Positions 1-12,565 of a DNA stretch of 64,000 nt are shown one piece after another (positions within the stretch are counted from its first letter, which is position 1; every line of letters starts with the position of its first letter). The stretch lies in contig NC_088307.1 of assembly GCF_032854445.1 (NCBI RefSeq), forward strand, positions 24,005,953 through 24,069,952. The letters run 5' to 3'. Source of the stretch: Liolophura sinensis. Its lineage: Eukaryota > Mollusca > Polyplacophora > Chitonida > Chitonidae. The position numbers were made by a program, and so were the translations under genes. A model generated the notes under the pieces. That model worked only from the letters and a program-made list of their open reading frames with translations. It was not told the DNA's origin and did no database searches.

Positions 1-470
1 TGTATAACTATAGATTGGATTAAGAGACAATGTGAAAACGTGAAATGCACGTAAGATTTCACCCACGAAACACTGACCTCGAGATAATGACATCTTAGAC
101 GTGTTTAAACACCAGTTTTTAATAAGATATATTTGTTCAGAAATCGTCTTTTAAAATTAAATTTGATTTATTTCATTCTTGAGTGACACTATAAGTGGTG
201 GACACTTTCGCAGTCTTACGTTCGTTGACGACCACTTGTATTCCAGCCATATGGAGTACGTTAAACGCGGTGTTAAAATTCCTCAGTAACTTCTTGAGTA
301 TAGCGTTAAGTAACAAATCAATTTAATTAAAATTAAATGTTTATTCTGACAAATTCAATATGATTTTATTTTAACTGTTTTTGTATTAACACTATAACGC
401 TCGACTAAATTCATATGTCTGATCAAATTTGTTGTATTTCTGATGTCGATATATCCTCGAATAGCACCTT

Positions 471-594
471 GATTTTTTTTTTTTTTTATTTGATTGGTGT
501 TTTACGCCATACTCAAGAATATTTCACTTATACGACGGCAGCCAGCATTATTGTGGGAGGCAACCGGGCAGAGCCCGGGGAAAACCCACGACCA
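471..594 (-). mobile_element. SINE-A copy, 5'-truncated
   Basis: Read on the - strand: the 3' half of SINE-A. On the + strand the tail (T-rich, then ATTTGATTGGTGTTTTACG) is followed by CTCAAGAATATTTCACTTAT, GCCAGCATTAT and the GAGCCCGG block. The tRNA-like head is missing. Confidence 0.85.
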
Positions 595-1669
595 ATAGAG
601 CTCTGTTTTGTCCGTTAATCTTCTGAGGGGTTTATACATTTTCCCAAGTATTACAATAGGATGAAAAATCGAACCCTTGACATGAATTTGTCATTTTCTT
701 AACCAATCACGAAAGGAATTACCAAACACATTAACTTCATAACTACTGTCAAGCCCACTATTATAACTTATAATGAATCTGTCATTTTACAAATGCCTGG
801 AAATATCTATGCAATGTACTGATTACAAATAAAACAGTAAATTTCAGCTCTTCCTCGCATTTTCAAACTATCCGCTCATCGCCAGACAGTATCTTACACA
901 TATCGATGTGACGAAAACGAAGTGGCACCTACGCATTTTGAACCAATGTATATGGGAAATCATTGTATTGTTAAATAGGCGAAATGCTGTCTTAATTCAG
1001 TATGAACGATTCACGTACTTAGAAATGTATACACAAGCAAAATCTGTTGGGATACACAAACAAAAGCTGTTGGGATACACAAACAAAAGTTGCTGCATGG
1101 GGGGATTATGTGCTTAATGGCTAAAACGCCATTATGTGTATGCACTTGCTTATTTTAAAAGCATGCACATGTGGCTTCCGGGGCTCCAAATTGCTAAGTA
1201 CATAAACTGCATGCATGTCTCTCTCCAACCTTTGGCACAGCTGGGAAAACTTTTTTTATTTGTTAATTCTGCTGCTTGTGCAGCACGCGTTATTCAAGAT
1301 AATCTTACATAGGAGGGCTGATGGGTTTTAATCTGTAGACATATTTGTAGATATTGGACCTGTTTCAGAATTTACAAATTTTGGGCTGAATTCCCAAAGT
1401 TTAACTTTTTTTGCAAAAGAAAATATTTGAAACTGGATGCTCACAATAGGCAGAAATCGAATTCCTACAGCATAGAATCAGAGGTTAAAATTGTATTGAT
1501 TTGTTTCATTCATTTAAGAGTTTAAAGGGAGTTTGGATTACAATTTTCAAATGAAGACCGAAGTCCCAGTTTGTGAAACGGCACCAGGTCTGCATGTTGA
1601 ACAGTCGTTTATACCAGCAGACATCTGTTGGATGGGCAATTTCTTGTCAATACTAGCACTGAAAATGGG

Positions 1670-1917
1670 GACTTGGCTCAGTTGGCTAGCGCAGCCTATT
1701 GACACAGAGGCCTCTCACCAATGCGGTCGCTGTGAGTTCAAGCCCACTTCATGCTGACTTCATCTCCGATCGTACGTGGGAAGATCTGTAAGCAACCGGC
1801 GGATGGTCGTGGTTTTCCCCATAGCTCTGCCCGGTTTCCACACACCATAATGCTGACCGCCGTCGTGTAAGTGAAATATTCTTGAGTACAGCGTAAAAAA
1901 CCAATCAAATAAATAAA
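1670..1917 (+). mobile_element. SINE-A copy, near full length
   Basis: The tRNA-like head (GGCTCAGTTGGCTAGCGC, an A-box-like segment; TGAGTTCAAGCCC, a B-box-like segment) is followed by the SINE-A body and the end TATTCTTGAGTACAGCG, then (AAAT)n. This copy shows the whole order: head, body, tail. Confidence 0.9.
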
Positions 1918-2039
1918 CAGCATTACAAGTTTCCCAGTCATCTTTCAACACATGACTAAAATAACTGAGGAAAAGATCTGCGTTATGCAACACGGAAGGT
2001 TTTATCTCTTATAGATGTCTATTGCAAGTTATTAATAAT

Positions 2040-2290
2040 TTTATTTATTTATTTATTTTTTTGATTGGTGCTTAACGCCGTACTCAAGAATATTTCCCTT
2101 ATACGACGGCGCCCAGCATTATGGTGGGAGGAAACTCACAACCATCCGCAGGTTTACGACAGACCTACCCAGGTACGGCCGGAGAGGAAGCCAGCATGAG
2201 CTCGACTTGAACATCACATCGACCGCATATGTGAAAGGCTCCTGGGTCATGAAGCTGCGCTAGCGCGCTAACCGAGACAAGGAGGCGCCC
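2040..2290 (-). mobile_element. SINE-A copy, near full length
   Basis: On the + strand the order runs (TTTA)n, tail, body, then head complement (TGCGCTAGCGCGCTAACCGA, GGAGGCGCC). A short gap removes the GCAGAGCCC block of the body. Confidence 0.9.
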
Positions 2291-2739
2291 TATTATTTTA
2301 CTAGGTGGCCAAGCACTCTGTGCTGGGACCTTAGCATCACTCAGGCCAGACATTCTGTTAAAATTAACAGATTAAGTTTTTGAGTGTACCACTTCTTTTT
2401 CTTTTATATCATAAGAAAGATTCTCTAACACAACTCACTGTTTACATTTTTTTTCCATTAATATGTTTTTGTCTCACGCCTGTAAAATATATTGCATCCC
2501 TAGAAATATAATTTTTGTGTGTACTTTCTGCAAAGAGATGTACATGCAAAGTTACAAGAACTTGTCCCTTGTCTCAACTAGCGCTTGTCAACAAAAATAT
2601 CAGTTATCTTTATTAAACAAATATTCTTGCAGGGTGGCAGCGTGGCCTATATCGTTTCGCTAAACAGAGTCTATGAGCATTACATGCGAAAAGTTGTTCG
2701 TGAACGTCTATAATTCCATTAACTTTTATTTGATATTGG

Positions 2740-2848
2740 TTTCCCCCGGGCACTGTCCGGTTGCCTCCCATCACAATGCTAGCGGGTGTCGTATAAGTGA
2801 CTTGTTCTTGAGTACGGCGTAAAACACCACTTAAATAAATAAATTTAT
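2740..2848 (+). mobile_element. SINE-A 3' fragment
   Basis: Body from the CCCCCGGGC block through GTCGTATAAGTGA and TTGAGTACGGCGTAAAACACC to (AAAT)n. The head and proximal body are absent. Confidence 0.85.
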
Positions 2849-4334
2849 TTGACATTTGTTGTCGGTTTCAAACTATGGCTTTAATCCTGCCAATGCTGCT
2901 ATCTGTGGCTTACGTTTTGATCCCAAGTGCTCTTTCGAAGTGCATGGTAGAAAAAGTTCCTTGAGCGTGTGTAGATTAAAAACTATCACAATAGGGGAGG
3001 TTCGACTTCGAACTCTTGAATCGATGAAGGTAGAAAAAGCCCTACTGTATCATGTGACCTGCCAAAATGTTAGGCAACTATTTTTGATCACATTCACTAT
3101 AACAAGCACGTCTGAAATAACAGTGATATAAAACGTAAAAAGTAATTTAGACAAGACGAATGATGGAGAAAACTGAGATTCTGAACGTTTGTGAACAGGA
3201 AAAGTTCCTGAAGGAAAGAACTTACATGTGCGCTTTTGGAAAACAGTGAGACAGGTGATCGGTAAATTAAGGTCAAGAAAGGTTGCTTAATACTTTTTAC
3301 AAGTCACATGACACAGTAGGACTGTTTTAAACCTTTGACAACAAAAGAGTTCCAACCCGAAACTCCCTTATTAACCGTCTAGAGAATATTAAAGATTAAA
3401 GCTCAATCTTAAAAAAATACATATATGCCATCGAGCTTTGGATAGATGATAGGAGCATGTATCAGAAACAGACAGACTTGTTTGATGTTTTTTGCGCGTT
3501 TTGTTATTTCAGCCTTTACGCTAGGTTTTTGTATTGATATAGGCATTTACCTGGGTATATATTGATACAGACTATCAATCGATATCAGCGTCAGAGAACC
3601 ATAAGGAATCTGATCATGTTATTTTACCAAAGGACAAAGATCTTCGTGCAATTAGTCAAAGAAAAGCCACTGGAGATCTCGGCGGGTGAGAGATTCACAA
3701 AGTGGCTCCCTCCAGCGAGCACAGAAACACACAGGGGGAGAGAATCCGTAGTTCATTTACCGAGGCCATTTTTACATTAAATGACTGTGTACATGCGTTA
3801 TAGGAACACAGGGGATAACGATGTTGAAGGCAGGAGTCGACCCACGGGTTAATTGATTAAATAAGGCTAGACTACATTGGCCGGCCATCTGTTGATCAAT
3901 ATAGGGTAATAACGAGACTTGGTCGACGCTGCGAAGGCTACTTAAACCTTTCCATCTGCGCGGAATTAACTTAAAATCCCTTAATGGATTCGGTTTGGCT
4001 TTTCTTTCGTACGATATGGATTTTCCCCTCCTTATCAGAGATCAAGTTATCCGTGTTACACTTAGCTCCAACTGAATGGCCGTCTTTGATGACTGTTGGG
4101 AGTCAAAAACGTCAAGTAGGGATCGTATTCGCCTGTCATAGCAGTTTGCCTTTTGTCACATCAACTCGCACAACAGTCCCTTTCTGTTGTGCCGTCGTGT
4201 CGTTGTAATAGCGTAGATACATAGGGTGCACATCGACATGCCTTCATATATGTCGTACAAGGTGTGTATATCATCCTTTCTAACTTGTTCTTAATTTATT
4301 TACTTATTTTATTTATCTGTTTACTCTGATTTTA

Positions 4335-4396
4335 ACCTTCCGACGTACGACTGGAGAGGAAGCCAGCATGAGCTAGACTTGAACTCAAAGTGAGTG
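4335..4396 (-). mobile_element. SINE-A internal fragment
   Basis: Matches the middle of SINE-A (TTCCGACGTACGACTGGAGA, GGAAGCCAGCATGAGCT, GACTTGAACTCA) on the complementary strand. It lies beside decayed TTTA sequence and runs into an A/C-rich simple stretch. Confidence 0.8.
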
Positions 4397-4557
4397 GAAG
4401 AAAACAAAACAAAAAACAAAACAAAAACAAAACAAATAACAACAACAACAAAACGCAAAGACAGCGTGGACTGTAAAAGCCACCCAGAATAGTTAAACTC
4501 TAGGCATTGTAGAGATGACCTTCGGTGAGATGGAATAGTAACTCCATCCAAACAGTT

Positions 4558-4690
4558 AGAATAAAACCCTTACTGAGGTAAACTGACAAGAGGCAGTCTT
4601 TCTTCGGTTACGTGTGACCATTTGCATGCACCCTGCTGTCGCTTCTCTCGTCTTACTCTGTGCTGCACGTCTTTAATTATATTGATACCT
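4558..4690 (+). repeat. Dispersed repeat R3 copy
   Basis: AAAACCCTTACTGAGGTAAA, CGGTTACGTGTGACCATTTG, CTGCTGTCGCT and CGTCTTTAATTATATTGAT. The same order is seen at 9119 and 10505, with partial copies elsewhere. Confidence 0.65.
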
Positions 4691-5937
4691 ACATTGGGCA
4701 GGAGATTTCTAAACACCAACGCCCTCAAAGATTGTGGGGATTTGTGTAAGCGGGCGAAAGACGCTCGTGTGATTGCCGTTCGCACGGTCTAACGTTTGCA
4801 GAAGGGCCTCGATCTTGTCTTTCACCAATATGGTCTGTATATCTTTAGGACGCAATCGGTAAGTACGTCAGTCACACGTCAAATGTCATTGGTTTACGCC
4901 ATAAAGCCATAAAACTGTCAACTATCGCATACAAATGAAAACAAAATATCGAAACCATACACTCTATGCAAATGGTGGCGGGAAACCGGGTGACCGATAT
5001 TTTGGGTGGTGCAGCAACGATTTTTGAAGAATTAGTGGCATTTAGGCTGGCTATTTACATGGAACTATCAACTTGTGACCTTGCAAATTCTGTCAAAACA
5101 TGGGCAGTGGTGCACCACAAATGCCGTACTTAGGAATGTACGACTGTGCTCAGCCCTTCGCCCAGGTGCCTGACACAAGTCTGGCAACCAAAGCATGCAT
5201 GGAGAGCTTACCAGTGGAAACCAGAGCAGCTACGACCCCGTGGTAGTTGGCAAATTGTCACACGTACCTGATGGAACCCAACATCTTGACAATCTATCTC
5301 CGTTAGGGTTTTATTATAATTGTTCCTGAATATGATTATAAAGTAGCAACTTACAAATTCCTAGCTAAACGCCATTAACAGAGGCACGCAAATAATAACC
5401 AATGTAGATTTGATATGGACGTGGTATCTCGAATAAATCTATGATGGTCTTATGGCTGCGAACATTTATTTAACAGTTCCATTTCTTTTACATCATATTC
5501 GATCTTTTGATAAATCACTATTAAGGTCATTCACGCTGACAAGTCTCCGAACAGCTGAGGAAACCTTTGAAAAACTTCAAATCTAAAGTTACCTGAATGG
5601 CCTCCAGCCAGCGAAACTCACCGTGGCCATAACTTTCGTTCCATGCTGCTTTCGTCGACTTTATGTTTGGATCTTTAAGTTGCAGTGAAAGCGCAATTCA
5701 TGCTTGTACATGTACGTCTATCCCAGATTACAGATATTTCTCGTATTATTGAAGTCTGAAAACAGTTTCTCTTTTTCATGTTACAGTATTTGTTTTTTAC
5801 GCTGTTTTGTGTGTGAATTGATGCTACGATAATGTCAGAAATGTTGTTTTTCTATTTTGTAGGTAACAAGTGGCATGAGGCCTACTAACACATTTGGACA
5901 CTCTGATTCATTAATTCCTAAATTTCCTTGTTGACAG

Positions 5938-5978
5938 GATTTGGAGAAGATACCCACATTACTACAGCTTATTCCAGG
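5938..5978 (+). other. LMO4: LMO4 5' UTR segment (or in-frame N-terminal extension) of exon A
   Basis: Forty-one bases lie between the acceptor at 5937 and the first ATG. The frame has no stop here, so coding sequence from an unseen upstream exon could continue into it. The simplest reading is 5' UTR, with the first exon farther upstream, possibly outside the window. Confidence 0.6.
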
Positions 5979-6289
5979 ATGCCTACGCCGTCGTCGACTT
6001 TGCTCAACAATAACAACAACAACAGTCTTAATTACAACAACAACAAGAACCATAACAACAACAACAGTATGCCGACGCCTAAATTGACTGTGTCGAACTC
6101 CACACGTGGTGTGAAGGCTTGTTCAGGATGCGGTGATGAAATCCTTGATCGCTATTTGCTACACGCTCTCGAACGATACTGGCATACTAACTGCTTAAAG
6201 TGCTCCTGTTGTAACGCCCACCTAGGAGAAATAGGATCATCGTGCTTTACGAAAAACGGACTGATTCTGTGTAAAAACGACTACATAAG
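5979..6289 (+). CDS. LMO4: LMO4 coding exon A: Asn-rich N-terminus and LIM domain 1
   Basis: This exon encodes residues 1-103 and two bases of codon 104 of a LIM-only protein. Residues 10-29 are mostly asparagine, encoded by AAC/AAT repeats. LIM domain 1 follows, with zinc ligands C48, C51, H69, C72, C75, C78, C98 and D101. The exon ends AG|GTAAGT, a consensus donor, splitting an Arg codon that is completed by the A opening the next exon. An AG acceptor at 5936-5937 shows that at least one upstream exon exists. The reading frame stays open from that acceptor to the ATG at 5979, so an upstream coding extension is possible; I chose 5979 as the first in-frame ATG. LMO4 proteins have no DNA-binding domain. 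They are nuclear adaptors whose LIM domains bind LDB1/CLIM and other partners. The match to vertebrate LMO4 (recalled, not searched) is strong through the LIM1 core. Human LMO4 is 165 aa; this protein is 185 aa because of the Asn-rich extension. Confidence 0.95.
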
Positions 6290-7120
6290 GTAAGTCATTG
6301 ACCGTTGTGTACCTAATCTGTTTCTTTCGAGTCTGTGTGACCAGATCTATCGTCTTCACAATGAGTTAATTGTTCTGTCACGCAAAAGCCGAATCCAAGT
6401 AAATGTCATCATGGAAAATATAACCGAGTGCGGCGAGCTGCACGAAACAACAAGGTCAGTGCGTTAATAGGTGATTGAAAGAGGAAAACCGACGTACTTT
6501 CTCGTATACATCTTCCTGTAAAGAGTGATGCTTCTTCGGAGTGGCTTCCAGGCAATCAAAACGCAGCTGAGATAGATATGTTTTATTATCGATACTGTAT
6601 GTAAGCCCTACTAGCCTGATTTTTATTCAACACTTTTTGAATACTGATTTCACGCATTCGCTTAGAACACAGGCCTACCTTGCGCGTTTCCAACATCATT
6701 GAAAACTGCTGACTGGTTCTCTGTATGATTCCACTATAATTTTGTTCTGTATATATACTTTCTTACAACATTCTTTGGCGGTTTGTGTTTAAACGTTGTT
6801 TTGGGATGTGGTCATGCTGTTATTGACCATATTGGTTGACGGCTCGTATACGAATGTCTGTTTCGACGCATAGATTAAACAGGTTTTCGAGGTAAACACA
6901 AGAGCGCAGTACCTAAGCAAATTATACACGTGGCCATTTGTCAACTATCAGACTGCTGTCGTTGGTCTGGTTTTACTCTACGTGCTGTATGAAGTCTTTT
7001 TACATTGTGTTTGCTAATCTGGAACGTGTATTACAGTTGACTGTTGTTATACGAATGTCTGCTATACGATCGACGTCAATATTGTTGCTCTGATAAATTG
7101 TTTTTAAATTGTTGTATTTT

Positions 7121-7140
7121 GGGGGGGGGGGGGGGGGGGG
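7121..7140 (+). repeat. Poly-G tract (20 G)
   Basis: Twenty consecutive guanines within the first LMO4 intron, so G-rich in the pre-mRNA. Mononucleotide runs of this kind are length-unstable and may be a sequencing uncertainty. Confidence 0.9.
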
Positions 7141-8212
7141 CAAAAAGCGTTAATGTCTGCAATAACCTTGCAGACATTCACTATGAGACCAGCTCTCAGA
7201 TATGTGTCGTTGAGATAAATGATGAATAATACCTCCAAGGTTATATCTATATTGGCGGAAATACAAGACCATGCAGGGTGTAATTTAATAAGTCATTGAC
7301 AAAGGTCTGTTTCATACATACGGGCAATTGGAGGTGTTTACTACGGTACGTAAGCCATACCTGGCATAACTTTGTACCCTCATTTGTACTAATGTAAGAT
7401 GTATTCAGAGGAGCGAGTCCTCTTGTCTTTGACACATAGACTTGAAATCGTACACGCGGGCCTAATTGAAAACCATGTGGTATAAGCCTCATCTGCTCTC
7501 CATCATTTAAGTGTCGCAGCGCTAACCTGGTTAGGATTTTTATCAAATTTGGCGCCACGCGGGTAGTGCGTTTTCGGATCGCGCGTTTAGCAAGCAGCTG
7601 CGGTACATATAGGGTTCCGGCACGCGTCTGGCCTGGACTCTTCAATAATAAGTTTCATAATTAATAAACGGAAAGACTGGCGTATAAACTAACGGTTCTT
7701 GTCAACGACCAGATGTCTCTGACCGATTGTCTTAGAAAGAAATAGCACATGGTTCAACACGGGAAACTGAGCCTATATACCGCCCTAATGACGTGTGGCC
7801 ATTTCCTCGTCTTTGAGATTAGCGCTAGAGTGGTGATAGCAAAAGGCGATAGCGCATCGGTGCTTTCGGAATAACTGTGACCTTCTGATGATTAATAACC
7901 AGACAACATTATTGTCATTCAATCCTCGGGCTTAAATTATACCGAATTACCCCTCAATTAGAAGTTGTCAATCAAGGACAGCATTCTCTACGGTATCTTT
8001 TTTCACTAAGGCCGAAAATCGGCTTCAAGATGTTCATTTTGGCGATTTGTACAATTTAGAAATGTACTGGGGATTTAAGAAGTGTCATGAAAACAGTGTC
8101 CTTACCCTTTTCCGTCGGTAAATGCTGCAGTATACTATCAAGAAACCAACGCGCCAATGAAAATCTGTTGTCCGAAAACACGTAAATATCCACAGCATTT
8201 TTCAACAAGCAA

Positions 8213-8482
8213 TTTTATTTATTTATTTATTTATTTATTAACTGGTGTTTTACGCCATACTCAAGAATATTTCACCAAAACGAGGACAACCAGCGTTATG
8301 TTGAGAGGAAACCTCGCAGAGCAAGGGAGAAACCCACAACCATCCGCCGGTTCCTGGCAGACCTTCCCACGTACGACCGGAGAGGAAGTCCGCATGAGTT
8401 GGACTTGAACTCACACCGACCACATAGATAAGAGTCATCGCGACGTGTTCGCACACTAACCGTCACGGCAACGGACACCCCG
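8213..8482 (-). mobile_element. SINE-A copy, full length
   Basis: (TTTA)n, tail, body and head complement are all present in order, with scattered substitutions. The head region (CGACGTGTTCGCACACTAACC) is diverged, suggesting an older copy. Confidence 0.88.
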
Positions 8483-9118
8483 AAAGCAATTTTAGCCCAA
8501 GTTGATGATAATATTGTGGTTACATATGGCTAATCCAGGGCAAGTAGATGTATACGCATCAAGGTTTAATACACAAGTAAGGTGCTAAAAATCTCCCATT
8601 CAGTTGCACTGAAACCAATGTTTACATTTGACCTGCATTTAAATTATTCACGGGCTACGGGTTTGAAAATCGAATTGTATTTAATGGCTAAAATATTGTT
8701 TAGCCTGTATCGGATCCGGTAGATTTTTCCTTCTTCGTATAGAGTAAAAGTTTGAAATACAGCACTGATGACCGTTCTAGCAGCGATTTTTTTTTTTATC
8801 TGTGTTAATTCATAACATTCATGAATGAACATCTGAAAAATTCAAAACCTTCTTGGCTGGAATTGTGGTTTATACAGGCCTGTTTTATACATTCACATGT
8901 TGTCATGGTAAAAATGAGAGTAAGCATCCCCGATATCTGGCCATTTGCATTGTCTTAATATTATTGTGTGATAAATGTGGTGACAGCACAGTATTGTGAG
9001 TATTTCGAGTAATTCTAGACGAGTGACGTCTAACAAATTGCAATTAATATCTCTGCATTTTTTTTCTATCTAAACCATGGTGCAAGGGGGCGTGTGATTT
9101 GTTACTATTCATGCATTT

Positions 9119-9262
9119 ACAGAGTAAAACCCTATCTGAGATAAACTCACAAAAGTCTATATTTCCCCGGTTACGTGTGATCATTTGTCAGTTATCACAC
9201 TATCGTCGCTGCTCTGTTTTTTTTCTTTCTACATACTGTACGCGTCTTTAATTATATTATCA
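9119..9262 (+). repeat. Dispersed repeat R3 copy
   Basis: AGAGTAAAACCCTATCTGAG, CCGGTTACGTGTGATCATTT, GTTATCACACTATCGTCGCT, CGCGTCTTTAATTATATTAT: the most complete copy of the family in the window. Confidence 0.7.
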
Positions 9263-9616
9263 TTATTAAAGAGCGTTTCGTGTAATGAGTCGGACTTTCA
9301 TAACAGCCACGATGCCAATTAGTATCAAAGTCTAAGTACGTAACAAACATGGAGCACTATTATACAGTTAATTGAATACCAGATTTCATTTTTCATAACC
9401 GTTCTCTTCTTCAGTTGCGATTTTAAGTCAGGCCATAAGTTTGTGAGGTGCATGCCACAGGGCGGTGGTTTTACTCTATCAATTAGCTTGGTCGCTAAAG
9501 TGAAGATTCTTTAGTATTGCGTGAAGTCCCAATCAAATTAACCCTTTGCCTGACTACTTGTCCTCTGTATGATATACATATAATATAATTAAAGACGCAC
9601 AACATTTAGAGAGTGT

Positions 9617-9899
9617 AACGGCTTCGGTGGTCAACTGGATAGAGCGTCAACCTCGAATCCGGGATCAAACCCGGGTTGCGTCATACCAGAGACTTTAAAT
9701 GTCAGATCTGGTGTCTTCGGCGTGATAGTTCAGTGGCGGCTGCACTTTGGCGAGATGAACTCGTCCTTTCACAAAAAGACACACGAAAGCAAACATTTGC
9801 ACACACTCACTTAATGACTCCTCCTTGTTAATTACGACCTAAAATAGATATTGTTAAATATGACGTAAACCTCCAAGCATTCATTCATTCAATCATTGA
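9617..9899 (+). mobile_element. SINE-B copy with head, core and (ATTC)n tail
   Basis: A tRNA-derived head (GGTGGTCAACTGGATAGAGC, A-box-like; GGGATCAAACCCGGG, B-box-like) is followed by CGTCATACCAGAGACTTT and a core (TCTGGTGTCTTCGGCGTGAT, AGTTCAGTGGCGGCTGCACT). The 3' end contains ATTGTTAAATATGACGTAAA, CCTCCAAG and CATTCATTCATTC. Compared with the copy at 47.9 kb, about 75-90 bp between head and core are missing. Confidence 0.8.
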
Positions 9900-10504
9900 T
9901 AGAAAGAGTAAGGCAAGAGCAGAGACGACATGCGACATTTTATTCTAGTTGTTCATTGTAAATGCTTAAATGTTAGCCCCCTGGCACCATGTCTTAAGCA
10001 GAATTAGGTCAAAAAAATATTCAGTGATGTTAATCGCAATTTGTTAGACATCACCGGTATAGAATTACTCAACATGCTGTGTTATCATCACATTTAACAT
10101 ACAATCATATTAAACAATGCAAAGGAATGAGATCTCAGGGATGCTTGGTCCACCAGCAGATATGCTTTCTTAATTTGTTTTTACTTGTCAGCTTTTTGCA
10201 ACTTTTTGTAGCCATGAGATCATGATCTAATTATATATATGCCAGGGACCACACATCTATAAGTACACAGGTGCAGATAATTTAACATGTCGAACATTCC
10301 TTACAGCAAATCAGTTTTCTTGAGATTTTTGTATTACATGTATACAAATTTTACATATTCAGATTTAAGCTGTGTGTTTGGGTTTTTTTTCAAGGGTCAG
10401 TAGGCAAATATTTCTGTTTTTTACCACAAGAAGAATCGCACAATTCTGTTGTGTTCGTTGACAAATATATGTCGTTACTTTTTAAGCATTTGCATGAACA
10501 GTTG

Positions 10505-10660
10505 AAATACATCCCTATCTAAGGGTCATTAACCATAGAGGGTCATATTTCACCGGTTACGTGTGACCATTTGCTGATTATCACACTGCCGTCGCTGCTG
10601 TTTTTTTTTTTTTTTTTTTGCTCTCTGTGCTGTAGTCTTTCATACAGCTTTGTTAAGGCT
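10505..10660 (+). repeat. Dispersed repeat R3 copy with poly-T insert
   Basis: CCGGTTACGTGTGACCATTT, GATTATCACACTGCCGTCGC, then an 18-20 T run and CTGTGCTGTAGTCTTTCATA, in the R3 order. Confidence 0.65.
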
Positions 10661-10999
10661 ACACGGTTGGCCTTTGACCCCTCAGCTCTGCAGTGAAGGC
10701 GGCTGTGTTGTAACTACTTAATCAATCATGATTACGCCTGGTGCTAATTAGTCATTAGTGACCTCTGGTATGCCACCTGGTGGCCTGTCAAGGGAAGTCA
10801 CTCAGGTGGGCAACAGGTTAATTAAACACAAATGATTTCCTGCCTCGCTTTCTTCATTGACGCTCGATATGACCTGTGTTACCGTACAGGAGGTCCATGT
10901 AATGTTGCGACCGGCCAAACAACCTAACTGATCAATCAATCAACACATCAATCAGTCAGTCAATTGATTTTGAATAATTCTAGAAAAGTTTTTATTTCA

Positions 11000-11185
11000 C
11001 ATCTTTTTTTCTGTTCATTTTCCTGTCACCTTTGATCAATGTGTTATTTCGGCTCGGTTTCCTCTTATCTTTATCCGGCCTCCACCTATTTCTGTTCGGT
11101 TTCATGTCACCGTCGCTCAGTTTTCTATTTCTGCTCGGTTTTGTCTTACCTTTGCCTGGTCTCCACCTGTTTCTGTTTGGTTTCC
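11000..11185 (+). repeat. Diverged tandem repeat, unit about 81 bp
   Basis: Pyrimidine-rich sequence in which a segment beginning GGCTCGGTTTCCTC recurs 81 bp later as TGCTCGGTTTTGTC. Both copies are followed by a CTCCACCT element and a TTTCTGTT(C/T)GGTTTC element. It reads as a low-complexity open frame in two frames; I do not regard it as coding. Confidence 0.6.
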
Positions 11186-11879
11186 TCCTATCTCTTCGTG
11201 TGGCCTACATCAATTGACCGAGTCATATAAATTTACATGTGATCCTCACAAATCGAATGGTGAATGCGAAATGGAAGTTGATGATGAAGAAAGAGAAGAA
11301 TTTGTCAACAACAGAGTCTATAATGTAAAGGAAGAGTATGAGAATACATTATAAGAATAGACTTTTATAAGAATATAGAAGGAAAGGCACCTAGGTAAAA
11401 TGTATATCCCTATGAGGATGATGTTTTTACCATCACGACTGGCAGTTGACAAAATTATTGAATAAATGAATAGTTATTAATATAAATACAGAGATATTCT
11501 AATCATAGTACAGCGTGTAGACAAACATCCGACAAAAGCTTGTGTCGTCACGAGCGCCCAACACCAATCGTGTATGAGTATGCTTCGTCATCTAAGCCAA
11601 CTGTACCGACTGTCTTCCCGGTATCACTGGATCTATGCGTCGAAACAGACGTTCGTATACCAGCCGTCAACCAATTAGAACGTCCAAAAAGGAAACTGTT
11701 GACTGCTTTTCTGTTACATTCTATGCTAGGCTTATTTACTATTTACGAATTACTTCATTCATATCCCTGTGGCAACTGGTGTTTTCGGTTGTTTTGGACA
11801 CAGGAAATGTGATTGTCAACTTGGACCCTTATGGTTTACAAGTGGAAAACAATTGTGGGAATTGACGTTGATATTCAAG

Positions 11880-12565
11880 TCTGACATAAAGCTCTTAAAG
11901 AAAGCAAAGTTATTTGAGATAAGCCCTCTCTGTGAACTCAAATGATGTTCGAATGCATTTATAATTCTGATCTACAAAAGTTCTAAAAGGAAGGCAAAGG
12001 TATTTTAGAAGCCCTCCTCTGAATTTAAATCATTTTGAATGCATTTAGTCTGATCTAAAAAAAATGCTAAAAAAAACAACAAAGGTACTTAAGCCCTCCT
12101 CATGAATTCAAAATGGTGATTAAAAGCATTTAATTCTAATCTAGAAAAGCTCTTGATGGAAGGCAAAGGTATATTAGATAAGCTCCCTCTTGAATTTAAA
12201 ACATACTCTTGAATTTAAATCATGTTTGAATGCATTTAGTCTGATCTAAAAAAATACAAAAAAGACAACAAAGGTATTTAAGCCCTCTTCATGAATTTAA
12301 AATGGCGATTAAAAGCATTTAATTCTAATCTAGAAAAGTTCTTGAAGGAAGGCAAAGGTATTTTAGATAAGCCCTCCTCTTGAATTTAAAACATGCTCTT
12401 GAATTTAAATTATGTTTGAATACATTTAGTCTGATCCCAAAAAATGCTGAAAAGAAAACAAAGGATGCATTTAATTCTAATTCTAGAAAAGTTCTTGAAG
12501 GAAGGCAAATGTGTTGTAGATAAGCCCTCCTCTTGAATTTGAATCATGTTGGAATGCATTTTATT
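11880..12565 (+). repeat. Complex tandem repeat, unit about 189 bp
   Basis: Recurring phrases: CTAGAAAAG, then TTGA(A/T)GGAAGGCAAAGGTAT, TAAGCCCTCCTCTTGAATTT, and TGCATTTAGTCTGATC. The CTAGAAAAG phrase occurs at 12141 and 12330 (189 bp apart) and again near 12483 in a shortened unit. Units are AT-rich and diverged, giving about 3.5-4 copies including a degenerate first one. Confidence 0.8.

Larger units (their letters stand above)
1..5937 (+). other. Upstream flank or 5' intron of LMO4
   Basis: No protein gene is recognised. The stretch carries five SINE-A copies or fragments (471, 1670, 2040, 2740 and 4335), an A/C-rich simple stretch at 4400-4450, and an R3 repeat copy at 4558-4690. Because exon A begins with a splice acceptor, at least the right part must be intron. 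A first exon may be hidden here but no convincing promoter or donor could be singled out. Confidence 0.6.

Noticed and set aside
7247-7645. 132-codon open frame on the - strand inside an LMO4 intron
   Set aside because: No recognisable family; chance open frame is the simplest view, though it could be compared with other genomes.
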